NCBI GenBank assembly: GCA_013396655.1
Contig: WBMV01004699.1
Coordinates: 248,471-312,470 of the forward strand
Direction: 5' to 3'
Origin: Campylorhamphus procurvoides
Taxonomy: Eukaryota > Chordata > Aves > Passeriformes > Dendrocolaptidae
Length of the DNA stretch: 64,000 bases
Shown: positions 1 through 12,640 of the stretch, in pieces
Layout of the letters: every line of letters starts with the position of its first letter
Position numbering within the stretch: position 1 is the first letter of the stretch
The notes under the pieces: model-generated
The model's database searches: none
Seen by the model: only the letters and a program-made list of their open reading frames with translations
Told to the model about the DNA's origin: nothing
Program-made: the position numbers and the translations under genes

Positions 1-566
1 AGCCACAGCAGTTACTGATGAAGAACTTGACAAAGTGACAGTCAATGTTGCTGTCACCAGGCTTGATCTAAAGTTACTGGGTGTGACCTCTGTCCCTGGG
101 ACAGCTTCCCAGGGTGGCCTATAAACTGGGAGCTGCCTGTGGTCTGCCTGTTCAACAGCACTATTGTTTTCAGGACACTCTACTCCCTCAGAAACTAAGT
201 TAACCTTTTTATGAAACTTCTCTAAAGATAAAGAACCTCTGATCTAAGACATTTTATGTCATTTTATGTTAATATAAAGGACAGTAAGTTGAAATCTATA
301 TAATGTATATATTACTACCTAACACTGGATAGTTCTTTCTATCCCAAAAGGCTGCAGAATAAATGCTCGTCAGGGAACAGCTGCAAAACAAGGAAGGGAA
401 AAATCAGTCAAATCATAAATCATGGTAAAAATAAGACTGAGACAAAGGCATTTTGGGACTGAGGAAAACATGCTGATTTTGTGTTTTCGGAAAAACACTA
501 TGATTTATTTTACATGAGTGCAAGACAGAAAAAACACATCATGTGTATTTTAATCTCGTCCACAAC

Positions 567-580
567 ATATATATATATAT
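567..580. repeat. (AT)7 microsatellite
   Basis: Seven uninterrupted AT units, followed by aatt, in intronic sequence. Confidence 0.9.
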
Positions 581-900
581 AATTGCGATATTCAGTATAT
601 TTACTTCATGAAAAGAAAGATCTGAGTTGATCCAAAGAACCTTGGAACAGCAATCTGTTGGAGGGTAAATTTTTGAAAACTGAAATTTAGACCATTAAGT
701 CTGCAGGCCTTGCATATTGCACATTAAAAACTGCCATTCCTTCTTTGCTCCTCTGTGATTTTCCTAAGTATGCATGTTATTAGGCAAACTTAGACAAATG
801 TTGATTGTACAAAGCAGATACACTCCTCAGGTTTTTCATGTTGCTGCTGAGATTAATTCCAGCAGCCCAAGCTACCTACTAAAATTAAGGATTCGCTTCA

Positions 901-926
901 GGGGCATTTGGGAGGGCAGGGTGGGG
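901..926 (+). other. G-quadruplex motif
   Basis: Five G runs of 3-4 bases are separated by loops of 5, 1, 2 and 1 bases (901-904, 910-912, 914-916, 919-921, 923-926). This fits the canonical G3+N1-7 pattern on the transcribed-sense strand, so the pre-mRNA could form it. Folding is inferred, not shown. Confidence 0.6.
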
Positions 927-1364
927 TGCTTTTGTACTAGAAATCACCGTTGCCCTGATTTTTCAAGCACAGTAGTAAAAGCATCTTGTGTTAAGGTATG
1001 TTGCAGTAACAAATTAAGTGTAACATGGTGGATGAGCAATGTTTTTTTGCTCAGTCAGTGCATCAACATCTCTGCAAATGTCTTTCCTTCTCTGTCCTCA
1101 GTACAGCACTTAAAATTTGCATCAGAGAGCATTATGCAAGGTTCGCATTAGGAAAGGTTGGATATTTCTTCCCCGGCTGCCATCTGGGTAATCTGTCTGA
1201 TCCTTCCCCAGATTCTAATTTATCAATGATAGATTATATGAATTTCAAGGCTAGGCAGTAGCAGAGGGAGGTTTAGGGGTGGGAAAAATTTAAACATTAT
1301 TGCATGCTATACATAGACTGGGTTTTGTAATATCAGAGAGAGAAGCAGAGGAGATTCAGCCAGT

Positions 1365-1440
1365 TAACCTAATAGCACAGCTGGTAAAACACTAGGGGGT
1401 CTGGGTTAAAACCTTAGCTAGGTCATTAGTTTCCATCTTC
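1365..1440 (+). repeat. Possible tRNA-derived SINE head
   Basis: The words tagcacagctggt and gggttaaaacct lie at the spacing of the A and B boxes of a tRNA-type RNA polymerase III promoter. They are followed by a tail (tagtttccatcttcccc) that loosely resembles the body of MIR-type SINEs. The copy is heavily diverged, and the call rests only on these short words. Confidence 0.35.
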
Positions 1441-1980
1441 CCCAAAGCTATTCACATTGTGAAGAGAAGCAGTCAGACAAATAAACAGTGAGGAGACTGT
1501 AAGATAGATATTAAAGCATAATAAGAATATAATTCTAAAGAAAATTAAAACTAGTGCAGAATTTTTTCTCAAACGTTGATCTTTCTATGAAAAGGAGAAA
1601 TACTGCAGTGATCTTTGGAGGAAGTCCTAATTTCACTACAGTGATGTTTTCCATTGCTGCGTGTTTCACACAAGCAAAGAAACATCCTTTGTTGAATGGG
1701 TGTGAAGAAATGTGGTGGTGGTTGTACTGAAGGTATCAGCAGATGCCAAGGTGAAACTAAGTTGTCCAGATACCAAAGGGAAGTTATGTCACTGTTACTC
1801 TAGTCCAGAGAACTTCAGATATTTTTAGTGGTGCCCTGATTGACTTGAAGAAGATGGCATAGTTTTACATGGGCTGAAAAAAAGAGCTCAATGTAGAAAC
1901 TTGATTTTTTTTTCATGGTTAATGGAGAAACATTAGAATAAGAATTTCTAATCAGAAGAATAGTTCATTAAAAGCAGAAG

Positions 1981-2075
1981 AGAGAGTGAATACAAGCCAA
2001 AAGGCTGTCCAAGGAAGCAATGTCAGCCGAAAACTGTGTCATGGGTGTACAAACATTTGCTCTTTTTTCTCAAAG
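1981..2075 (+). repeat. Diverged direct repeat, copy 1
   Basis: About 95 bases align with 3599-3693 in the same orientation. The best block is the shared aaacatttgctcttttt followed by ctcaa; overall match is roughly three quarters to four fifths by eye. Homology stops at both ends, as expected for two old members of an interspersed family. The family is not recognised. Confidence 0.6.
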
Positions 2076-3598
2076 GAGAACTTTCTCCTAAAAACACTTT
2101 GGGACTTCTTTTAAAAAATAGAGTTTGATTGGAGAAAGAAATGAGACATTTAGCATATTTTTCAGTTTTTCTATGAGTTAAAAACTGATCAGAAATATTA
2201 TTAGCCTTCTTTTTAGCAGCTAATATAAATAATAAGCCTCTGAATTTGTTCTGTGTCAGTGATCTTAGTACATTTTTTTAGGCTGCTCCCTTTCAGTTGC
2301 TGAAGTTGCTTGTCAGCCTAAGTGTTTCCTCAGTATCAGATGTATTAGCAGAGACATGGTATATGCAGTACCTGAATATTGTGCATGTCAGTGCTGCTGC
2401 TTGGGACATGTCTAACAGGTTCATACCAGAGACATCCAAAGATGCTGTATTGGTGTACTGCAGGTGTCTTATTTATTTGATTAATTGTTTCTTTTACCTG
2501 CCTGTTAACTGGACAAGAATATTGAAAATTAGTATTTGCATCATCTAAATGAGATTGACACTGCAGGCTGATCTATTCTTGCTCACCAGCCCTTCACCCT
2601 GTAGTGTAAGTTACTAAGTCAGATGCTTCGTGTGTGTCAAACACAGGTTTCGTATGTGTTGTCACCAATCTAGCTCAGCATATTTTAGTAAGGCTGGTTT
2701 CTGGAAAGTGAAAATAAGATCTGAGGTATCTTGAATGCAAAGAAATCTTGTGCCTGCTTGCTCTAGAAGCTAGGGGTTTTTATGCCACCCACATGATTTC
2801 ACTTGATTGACTTGGGTTGTATTCTGGTACATGGGTCAAACCTTCCCCAATTTCTTAATTGTTGTTACTTGTTTAGACTTGTATAGCATTTTTGTCTGCT
2901 TAGATTTTTTCCAGTATCTGAAACTCTTGCTATGTCCTTTCAGTGTTTATTTTAAGTAGCACCTTGGGTGTAGGTAGCATGCCATTCTTTACCAGTGACA
3001 GTAAGTAGTTTATGGCCAGGTAGTGCTGGCCCCCCACAAGCAATAGCACAACAGTATTTTCTTAGCTGCTGCAGTCTATAAGCCACCCATCTCCAGGTCT
3101 AACCACACCATTTGAAGATGTTTGTTTCAGTACCATCAACAGTCTGGACAGACAACCTGGTTGCATATTTAGGGTTCTGATATCACAGACTTGCGTGAGA
3201 ATAACCAACTCTTTCAGTTACTAAACACTTCATTAATGTGTGAGTTGTGTTCTGTTGGATGTTTCCTTGCAGTGCTCAGGGTGCTGACTCTGGACATGTT
3301 TAGCTGGGCAAAAACCCAGACATGGTTTGTCAGTCCAAAACCGTCCTGTGCTGTCCTTGCCATCTGAAACCAGTGGACTAGGCAGAGTTTCAGTCTGACT
3401 GTGATCTTCCTGAGCATCCTGCCATGCTAACAGGTTGCCAAATTTTATTACATTCAATGCATAGAATAATGATTTTCATTTGTTTAGCTTTACCCTGCCC
3501 CTTCTGTCTCACTGTTGTTTATTCACAGATGAGCTAGATTTGGGAGTCACTGCTTTAGATACATCTCAGTTCTGTTGTATTCTGTGGTGAAAATCCTG

Positions 3599-3693
3599 AG
3601 AGAGTAAATACAACACAAACTGCTGTCTGAGGAAGAAAAGCCTGCCAAAAAGTTGCGTCCTGGGTGTGCAAACATTTGCTCTTTTTCTCAAGG
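3599..3693 (+). repeat. Diverged direct repeat, copy 2
   Basis: Second copy of the repeat at 1981-2075, beginning agagagtaaatac and ending just after ctttttctcaagg. No target-site duplication or known family could be seen. Confidence 0.6.
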
Positions 3694-6600
3694 GTACTGA
3701 CCAGTGCCTTGCTAACATACCAAGAATTGGAAATTTCTGTGATTCCCCACACACACAGGTTTTTCCCTTTAGAAGTAGTGGAAAATAGCTCTTCACATAT
3801 TTAATTTCTTTGAGCTGATTCATAAGTGAGGATTTTATGTTATTTTTCTCAAATTATTTGATGGTTGGTGCATGCATCCAATCTGTTTATGCTTTTCTCA
3901 TTCCATGATTTTCAGAGTAATAAGCCTGTCTAACCCCTTCTTCAGCTTCTGTCCTTGAATAAGGGGAACTTCCTTATTCCTTACTCAGAAAGTTTCCTCA
4001 GTTGTTTTGGTCCCATGCTCTGTCACTAAACATGCCCCGTAGGAAGAGCCATAGCCCAGTGTATTTTTTATCTTAGGTAAGTTAATTTTTGCAATATACT
4101 GTTGCATGTTGTACTTTTCCTCATTTTTTATTTATCAGATGTGTAATTTAATAATGATCTGCTATCATTGTAAACTCCAAAGTTTTTGTGAGCTTGAAAT
4201 GAGGAAGTGTTCCACGTGTTTTCAGGTTTAATTCATTCATGAAAATCGATGCAGTACTCCTGGCTCAATCAAAAGATCTCTTATTGACCATGGGTTAAAT
4301 GTGTGCCAGTAGATAGTTGCTGTCCATCAAGTGATATGCAATAACTTGTTCCTTTGCAGTCACTTCCTCTGTATTTGAGCTTCTGCTTTTCAGTAAGGTT
4401 TTTTCATATTCCAGCCAAGATTTTAAAATATCAAAAGAATCCACTTGAGATTTTATAGCAGCACCCAGAACATTCAGTGGGTGTTTTTCATGGTTAGTGC
4501 TAAGAAACAGATGATTTTTTATTGGTCAATGTACAAATGTAATTAAGACAACCTTAATACATAGTTTCATGAAGCTTTAGTAATTTAGTGTTGTTTATCT
4601 GTTTTATATATACATATGCCAAAGAGAAAGACAAGTTTTAAATGTGTTCAAAAAGGCATCATAAGTGGTATTGGCTATATGATGTATACTAGCAGATGTT
4701 AGTGCTGCTTAGGACAACAGAAGCTTCATGTTTGTCTTTTCCTACATCAAAGAAACAGAAATGCTTCTATTACAAGTATTGCTTGGTTTATATTTTTTCT
4801 CTATATATTGCTAAAAGGAAAGAAGAAAAATTCCGCTGCCTGATCATTTTTAAACATTGTATGTACGTTCTCTTTGAACATGCAAACGTATTTTGTTATT
4901 GTTACATTGTGATAATGTTTACTATTATGCTATCGTTTCATTTAGAACTAAAAAAAAAATGCAAAAATGACTACAGTATTAAAATGTTTTTTCATAAAGA
5001 TAGTCATTCTTTAGGTGTGTATAAAAAGTAACTAAAACAGAATAAAATGCTTCTGCCGGGGTCACTTAATACAGCTGCTTCTGAAATAGCTTTGTTTGCA
5101 AAAACTCACTCAAGTGTTTTTTCAGTAAGTGATCTCTTCCTATGATGGCAAGTAAAGCATCGCCTCTACCTCTTTTTATTTCTGATATTAAGGGGAGTAC
5201 ATTTGTTCATTGATGAGCATGTTGCCATTGTAATTTTGAAAGTCTTAACTCGTAGCTGTTTCCTAGCAGTTTATTTAAAAGACAGCCCACCTTGTTGTCC
5301 CAGAGGTTGACATGTCAGATGCAGTTGGACGGTTGAATCACTCCACTGCCATTACTCCGGTGCAGCTCTAATGTAATCCCGCTTCCCTTCTTTACAAAAG
5401 AAAACTTTATCTTAGATCTAATTTTCTGGAAAGAAAATTTATTTCTTTTTGTATCGGCTATAAAATGAAGTTGAACACTAGGGAAAAGATGTGTAAATAA
5501 GGAAAAATGAATGTATGCCAGCTGCTCCCTTTCATTTCTAATAAGATTTCTGGAATTGATGTTGTTTTCTCTTCATGATGCATGAATGTTAATGTATTGA
5601 CCAGGAACCCTTTTCTCTCTAAGACATCTGAGCTTTCTGCAAATATTTGAAACCCTTCAAACTGATGCACTGATCTCTGAATGACTGGGCTCTCATGGAT
5701 GTTGATGAGGAGAGATTCCTCTATGTTGTAGTGGAATCCAGATCACAGTAAGAACCTGTTCTTACCTTCTCCACATCACAGTTGAGCCTGAAATGATTCC
5801 TCTGCTCTATGGAAGGAAATTAGAGCATATCCTGTTTTAATACTATGCTTCAACATACCATACAGACAGTAACAGCAGATGGCACAGATATTTTTCCTGA
5901 ATTTCAGGATTCCTTTTCCTTAATTCTTTACCTGTCTTAATTCTTTATCATCTTTCAAGAGAAGATAGCAAAGCCAACCTTGATTTGAGAGGAATCTAAC
6001 ACCCTCTGGGATGCCTCATGTCAGAAGATGTTAAGGAGTCTGTTCCTTTCTTGTTGTGTTAGGCAACATCTCTGTAAACTACGGCTAGAACATGAGTTTG
6101 AGTAGTATCAGACAGTTATCTCTGCTCTTGAATTACTGGCATGCCCACGGCATGGTTTTGACCAATGCCCATGAGTGCTCCCTGAGCCACAGCCCAGAGC
6201 GTGCATAAGGCAGGACAAGGGACTGTGCACAGGAGTCATACAGATAAGACTAATAGGATTGAGTGGGAAGGTTTATCTGTATGGACAGGAGTGCCACCAC
6301 TCTCCTCCTGGCGTGTTTTATTTATGGCTGTACACATAGCTGCACAGTCCATCCCACTGCATCAGAAATGGATGAGATATTTACTGAGGAAGAGGTCATT
6401 TGAGTAGAAACACTTACTTCTCTTATTACTCTGGTGCCTCCAGAAGCCTTTTTGACAACAGCAGGGCTGGCTAAAACTGATAGTATCTGTGTTTTTCATT
6501 AGACATTAGTCCATCTTCTCCATTAGCTTCAACAACCAGCAATCCCTCTGTATCACTACTGGAAATCACTGTACCAGTAACTTTTCAGTGTGTCACCCAT

Positions 6601-8475
6601 CCTTGTGGTGTTAAGTACTGCCTGCAATAACAACTGGGCTGAAAAACCTTCATCACTAGTACAATATTTGGAAAGTTAGCTCGTATAGATTAGAAGGCCC
6701 ACAGTGAACAGAATAACCTCACTTCTGTACGAGATACAGAACTGACTTTACTATCTTTATAATAAAAATCTTAGTGTGGCCAGTATGAATTTTTTCATTT
6801 AAATGGATCCCATGAGCATGATATATATGGTGTATGTGTGTCGGGAACACAGGCATTTATATTGTGCAGACATACAATTGTGTTAGGTTTCTAAATTACT
6901 TACAGCACTGTCAGCAGAAGACATAGGCTTTGTAATAAGATTTGTGAGCAGAATGTTTTAAAAACCAAGCGGTCTGTTTCAAAATAAAGCTAAGTGGAGA
7001 AGGTCATGCAAGCTTTCCTTTGCAGAAGTGTGGAATTTTCCAGCCAGTACAGACCATTTCCCACTCAGTTATTTGCCATGTTGTGTGTCAGCGTGTGCAT
7101 TCTGGCTCCCTCCGGAGCTAGTGCCAGGTTCTGACTTTGCAATTCAGGTGTGATTAAGTGCCTTGTCTTGGGGCTTGCACAAAGATCAGGAAAAGTTGGT
7201 GTAATTGTGCCAAATCTTGCAGTTGTTTTAGCACAATACGGGTTGAGCTGTTCACACAACCTGCACCTCGATGTTTTCAGTGAGGCATTTGATCATGTGC
7301 CTGTATGTGTCTAATGTTTAAAATTAATGGAGGGGAGTGGAGGAGGCACCTTTCATAAGGCATGTTTCATCTCCCTGTGGCCCCAGACTGTGAGTGCCTG
7401 AGCTGGCTGCAGGATGGGCCACAAGGCAGCCGTGCTGGTGCACATTGCCCCTCTGGGGCCACGTCTCCCTCCTCGGCGGGCACGGTGGCAGCAAAGTGAA
7501 CACTGTCCTGCGGTTCACGCGTGGATTGCCTTGCAGAGAAATGCGAAGATGAAATTTAATATGCAAGCAGAACAGAAAAGAAAGTGGATTTCCTCCAGAA
7601 GTAAGGAAAAAACCCTTGCCATCTTGTCAGCACATCCTCTTCAACGTTGAAAGCAGCACTAAAACCTTTCAGGGTGTAAAATGTTAGAAAACCGGTATCC
7701 CTACACAGACAGTTCACGGGAAGGTTGCAAGATTTTTTCCAGTTCATGAAAACTGCAAAAATCCCACCACAAAAGCCACTTCATCTCCCATTTAATAGGC
7801 TTAGTTCTGTTCCTTTATATGAAGCTTCTAAATTTCATAGCATTTCACTGCAGCTTTTGAACCTTAAATTGGGATTCATTAATAGATTTATAAAAGAGAA
7901 CGAGGAGAGGGGACAGACTAGAAGGACCTAGAGCACAAATACAGAACAAAATGACTGTTATTTCTGACTGGTATGACTAGTCTTCACTTAGAGGTCAATT
8001 TTAGCTCTAAAGAGTTTGTGGGCGATAGAAGTATTTACAGTGGGTTTCTATATGCTGAAGTTAGGCATTTTGTTAGCAACATATAATTTTGGAAGATGTG
8101 ATACTCACACCATAAGTCATCAGGCAAATTCCCTACTACTAATTAAGTAATGCAGATAATTGCCCTTATTTTTTTTTCCCCGAAAATTCTTTTCATTTTA
8201 AAACTAACAACCATTTGTAACTAAGCAAGACTGCCCTGTCTTTCTTTTACAAGTATGGGTTTTCAAACATTGTGTGCAGGTTTTCATGGTTGAGACAGCT
8301 TTGCTGACTTGGAGATGTGTTTGTTTCTGTTTGTATGAACAACAGCAGTTTTCTGGCTATTTTTAGTCTGAAAATAACTAAAGAAGGTTGGTTTATTTTA
8401 ATGGCAAAGATTTCTTATAAATAAAGAATAGTTACCTAAATATTAATTTTTGCTTTGGCCTTTTTCTCCCTTTAG

Positions 8476-8655
8476 GTTTTATGGCAGGCCTACAGAGGAA
8501 CCCCCAAATGTCACAGTATGGACCTCAGCAAACTGGACCTTCCATGTCACCACACCCCTCACCTGGAGGCCAAGTGCATCCTGGAATTGGTAGCTTTCAG
8601 CAGAGCAATTCAAGTGGTACTTATGGGCCTCAGATGAGCCAGTATGGACCACAAG
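8476..8655 (+). CDS. ARID1B: ARID1B exon w1 (Gln/Gly/Pro-rich region before the ARID)
   Basis: The acceptor is ccctttag before 8476 and the donor is AAG|gtaaca after 8655. Two bases complete a split Gly codon, followed by Phe and [17 protein letters not shown]. The last base starts the Gly codon finished at 15012. The exon is 180 bases with the same phase on both sides, so skipping it would keep the frame. It encodes a low-complexity, intrinsically disordered stretch rich in Gln, Gly, Pro, Ser and Met, with two QMSQYGPQ repeats about 50 residues apart. The ATG at 8481 is internal, not a start. It matches mammalian ARID1B nearly residue for residue as I recall it. Confidence 0.95.
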
Positions 8656-9636
8656 GTAACATGCTTGCTGGTAATAGATTTGATAATTTATATATATTTT
8701 TTTACTATATATATGTGTATCAGGTATGTAGGTAGATGATTTCTTAAAAACTACAAAAACCGCACACACTACACTCTCTCTAAAAAAAGAAATCCTAAAC
8801 AAATAAAGCTGTCATCCAAAGGTGGAGCTGCACCTTGTGGAAGAAGTTGTTTCTGTTATTAGCACCTTTTGCTGCGTAAAAATAGTGACCTTAAATTAGG
8901 CAAGGGAATGATGAATCTGTGGCATTGCCAGATCTATTGTTTAGGAGCCCAAGCATGTCATCTCTGTGATGATGCCGCATTTGAGCAAGCGTGGAATAAA
9001 GGTCACAGCACCGATCCCAAAATAGGACTTCTTTTCTTGGATGAAATCCCAAGGCCAACCTGAAATTGTGTGGTAACTGTGAGGGTAAAATCTTCTAACA
9101 AGCATAATAATCCAGTGGCAACTGTGGAAATAGAACATTGAGCTCTAACGTATATGGTTTGTGAATCTTAACTAACCCTTCAGACTGAGAGAGACAGTTC
9201 CTTTTGTTTTGCTTGTTTGACAGAATCAGTGGGGGAGTAAAACAAAAGTAGAATACACAATTTCTGCCCCTGGACAACCTTGAACTTGTCTATTGTTTTG
9301 CCTTTAATGGATAACCTTCATAAAGTATGCATCTGTTTAGGGGTTTAATGAAGTTGAAGTCAAGCCACAGAATATTTAATGGGCATTATTTTCTTCAGAG
9401 GTACATAAAGAAGCTTTTTGATTTCAGCACTTCTTACTACTGCTTTCTTATTTAAAAGCCTCAGCAAGGACTGGTGCTAGTGGTGGGAATTTCTGTAAGG
9501 GCTTGATGACTTGCCCATGTTAGCAAGGAGGGTTATTTTAGTCTCCCGAGTTTCTGAGAACTAGTTCTGATGTTTGTTTGCAGGGAGCCTTACTGCCCTG
9601 CGCAATGTTCCGTTCTGTTTCATCTCTGGGTAGCGT

Positions 9637-9890
9637 TTGGTTTACTGTTCTGAGCATGGGGCTACAAGCCAAGATTTCCCAGTTTCTAATTTTGGCTTTG
9701 CCTTTTGCATCATCTTACAGCTTAGGCAAGTAGATTCATTTCTCTGCTTCGCTTTCCTTAACTGTAAAATGGGGCTAGTAATGCCTTATAGCCATGTGTG
9801 AAGATTAATTGCCTAACTCCAGTTGACTAGTGCTTTCCTTTTATTTGGAAAGCATTTTGTGGCCATAAAATGTTGTCCAAGTGCTTATTT
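9637..9890 (+). repeat. MIR-type (CORE) SINE relic
   Basis: The order fits an amniote MIR-type SINE. A diverged tRNA-like head (ctgagcatggggctacaag) is followed by a Pol III B-box-like stretch, then ttaggcaagtag, then ttctctgcttcgctttcc with ctgtaaaatggggctagtaa, and finally a tail word gaaagcattttgtgg. The core ctgtaaaatgggg is the classic part of this family. The call comes from remembered consensus, not from a search. Old copies of this kind predate the bird-mammal split or belong to related amniote SINEs. Confidence 0.65.
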
Positions 9891-12597
9891 TTATCTGCAC
9901 AGTGAGCAACTAGCTTAACTGGTAAAAACTCCAGTGGATTTATGATGTGCTATCCTGACTTCCAGCTACACTGCTGCTGCTGAGATTCTGAACCATGGGA
10001 ATAGTGGGTGTCAAGTGCAGTAAAACATTAGCCATCCACACTGATTGAATGGAAGGGGTTTTGTACTAAATCAATGCATTTAAGTAACACGCCGAATACT
10101 ACTTTCTTTTTTTGCTTGAGTTCAGCAGTTCTTTTCCTCCCTCTGTAGATGAAAGTGCCTATGTAATGATTTTATGGGTCACGGTCAGGAAGAAACTGCT
10201 ATTAAAAACTGAACTTGAGGGACAGGAAGAAAATGAGCATCATTGTCATTAACAGTCCGTTTCAGAAGGGTTTGGTGTATAGTGTGATGGATGAAAAGTG
10301 TGTTCTTCTGCCAGCTCTTGGAAAATACTGGTGATGCAGTGCATGGTCATCATAAAATTAGGGCTTTGCAGACTTTCATCTCTGTAGATAACAATTAGAC
10401 TAAAAGAATACTACATTTTCACCAGGCTAGTCTGACCATTAATAAAATCTGGAGTTGAAGATGGTGGTATCTTCAAGTCATGTATGTACCCAGATTTAAG
10501 TTTTTAATAGCATTTTTTCATTTTTAGTGAAAGTAATTTGTAATTGCAACTCTTTACATACCCTCCTGCAAAGTACAATTGTATGCCAGCAATGATGAAT
10601 ATATAATAATATTACTTCATTTGCCTTTTACTGCCAAAATAACAAATACATTAAAAATTACCTGGGTTGCAACCAAGTTCTTAAGTTATTAAACTGAAGT
10701 AAATCTCAAGAATCTGATTTGTTTTCCATGTTTTGTTCACATAGGCCTTCCTCCAGAATATTGTTAAGCATAGGCTGAGTTTGACAGGACTGCTTGTATT
10801 TTTATATCTGGACACTAAGCTTTTGATCCAGCTTTGAATACTGGATTTCACTGTGTGCTGTCCTGAAAACCGCTGCTCAAGGCTGGTGTCCTCTGTGCAG
10901 TGGAATTGCTCTCCGTAGTAAAGACTGTACCAATAAGTTTGGATTGGAAGAATTAGCCCCCAGTTCATGAGAGCAGAATGATCCATTTCATGCTTATGGT
11001 TTATTTATTTGATTTTCATGTGTTTGCATGACACTTAGATCTATAATAAGAGCAGAATATATTTTCCCAGGAAGCAGTTCTGTACTGGGGACCTAGTCCA
11101 ATTTTGTGAAACCATTTCCTACAAAAATAACAAATGGCTTAGGCTCCACATGTCTTTGTGTCTGAGACACAACACAGAAGCATGCAGTACAGAACATTAG
11201 TTTTAATTTTTTATTAAATCCCAGCATTTTCCTGTCCCCAAGATGAAAAATAACCCACAAAAAATACAGAGCAAGAAGGGAAGTTGTTACTGAAAGAAAC
11301 AGTCTCTTTGGTTTTTATTTGGACAACATCTAGCTCAGGGGCTAGTGAAGCTCTGGTCTATGACCCGAGCATCAGACTGCTGCCACAGCACAATGTCTCT
11401 TAAATGCACTCTGGAGAGCAGTTGGGTGCTGTAGTCAGTTGGGTCTCTTAAGACTGGGGCAGAGACCTTCCTGTGGATCAGTAGAACGTCTCAGAAATGC
11501 ATCCCGTTTCCCCACTTTTCCTACTCAATTCAGTGGTGAAACTGTTCTGTTTGGGTATAAAAGAGAGAAAAATAACTGAATATGTCTGAACAACAACTCC
11601 AGAAATTCACAGTAAGTCCTCTTTTTTTTGTGGTATAGTAGTATGAATTGAGTATTTGTGCTTTACAACCTTCTGTGTTGGACTCATTTCACAGCAGCAC
11701 TTTGCTATCTAGCTCCCACTGATTTTAATCCTAGATTTTAATTAAAATGGTAGTATCTTAAGTATGAGATTCCCTAAGTATCTTGAGAGTCTGGACCTCT
11801 GAATCCAGACCCACATATACAACAATCTGTGGAATTAAATATCAGCTATATCTTACTGAACTCCCCTAGGTAAAATAGTTCAGAGGAATTCAGAACAACA
11901 CATTTAAATTGTCTGTACAAAAAAACTTCAGTGGTCAGCTGCACATGTTAAAAATTCTAAATTTATTTGAAGATGCTATTTTTAACTGTGTATCTGACCT
12001 ATGTCTCTAAAGCAGAGAGAAAGCTAACAGGTAGTCAGTTCTCGAATTTCCCTATTTTCAGTTTGCCTAGAAATGGCAAGATATCAGAGCACTTTGTTCA
12101 GCAAACCTGAACAAAGTGGACCAGAGTTTCAGCAGCAAGTATGAACATCTGTCCTTGGCAGGTTGTTAGTCAGCTTTTTTGTACTTTATCTTCATTACAC
12201 CTTTTTTTTTCCCCCTTCCTGATTCCAGTTACTGCTTTGGTTTTTCTCATGCATTTGAGATGTTGTCTCCCTGGGTACAATTCTGCTTTGCCAAGGGGGA
12301 GTTGGAATCAAAAATCCCTCAGATATGGAGGGGAGGAGTTGTTCAGTAGTATTGTACAGCCGCTGTTGCCAGGCTTGTACCCACTTGAAAAGTGTGGGCT
12401 CTTGGACTTGGCTGCCTGACACGTCCAGCTGATGTGGGCTGGCCTAGCATCTGCTGCATTCATTGTGTTTAATGCTGCATCCATCTGTTTTCTGTCAAAG
12501 CCACTGCCAACAAATTACTAATCTATTAGAGAAACATGGAAATAAGATTGCGCTCCTCATTCCTGGCAATTCCTCTTGTATTTTGTTTGGCTTTTAT

Positions 12598-12640
12598 TTT
12601 GCCTTTTTTTTCTTTCCTTTTTTTTTTTTCTTTTTGCCTG
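12598..12640 (+). repeat. Pyrimidine (T-rich) tract
   Basis: Mostly T with a few C, in two blocks around tctttcc. It precedes the word gcctgaaag but no supported exon. It is low complexity only. Confidence 0.8.

Larger units (their letters stand above)
1..8475 (+). other. ARID1B: Intron upstream of the first visible exon (3' part)
   Basis: No exon could be supported in these 8.5 kb. The stretch is AT-rich intron ending in a pyrimidine-rich acceptor (tttttctccctttag). It contains an (AT)7 run near 567-580, a G-quadruplex motif at 901-926, a possible tRNA-derived SINE head near 1365-1440, and a diverged direct repeat pair (1981-2075 and 3599-3693). Short open frames here have no splice context or protein resemblance that I can recognise. 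Confidence 0.85.

Noticed and set aside
8479..8802. 107-codon minus-strand open frame
   Set aside because: It is antisense shadow of exon w1 plus adjacent AT-rich intron.
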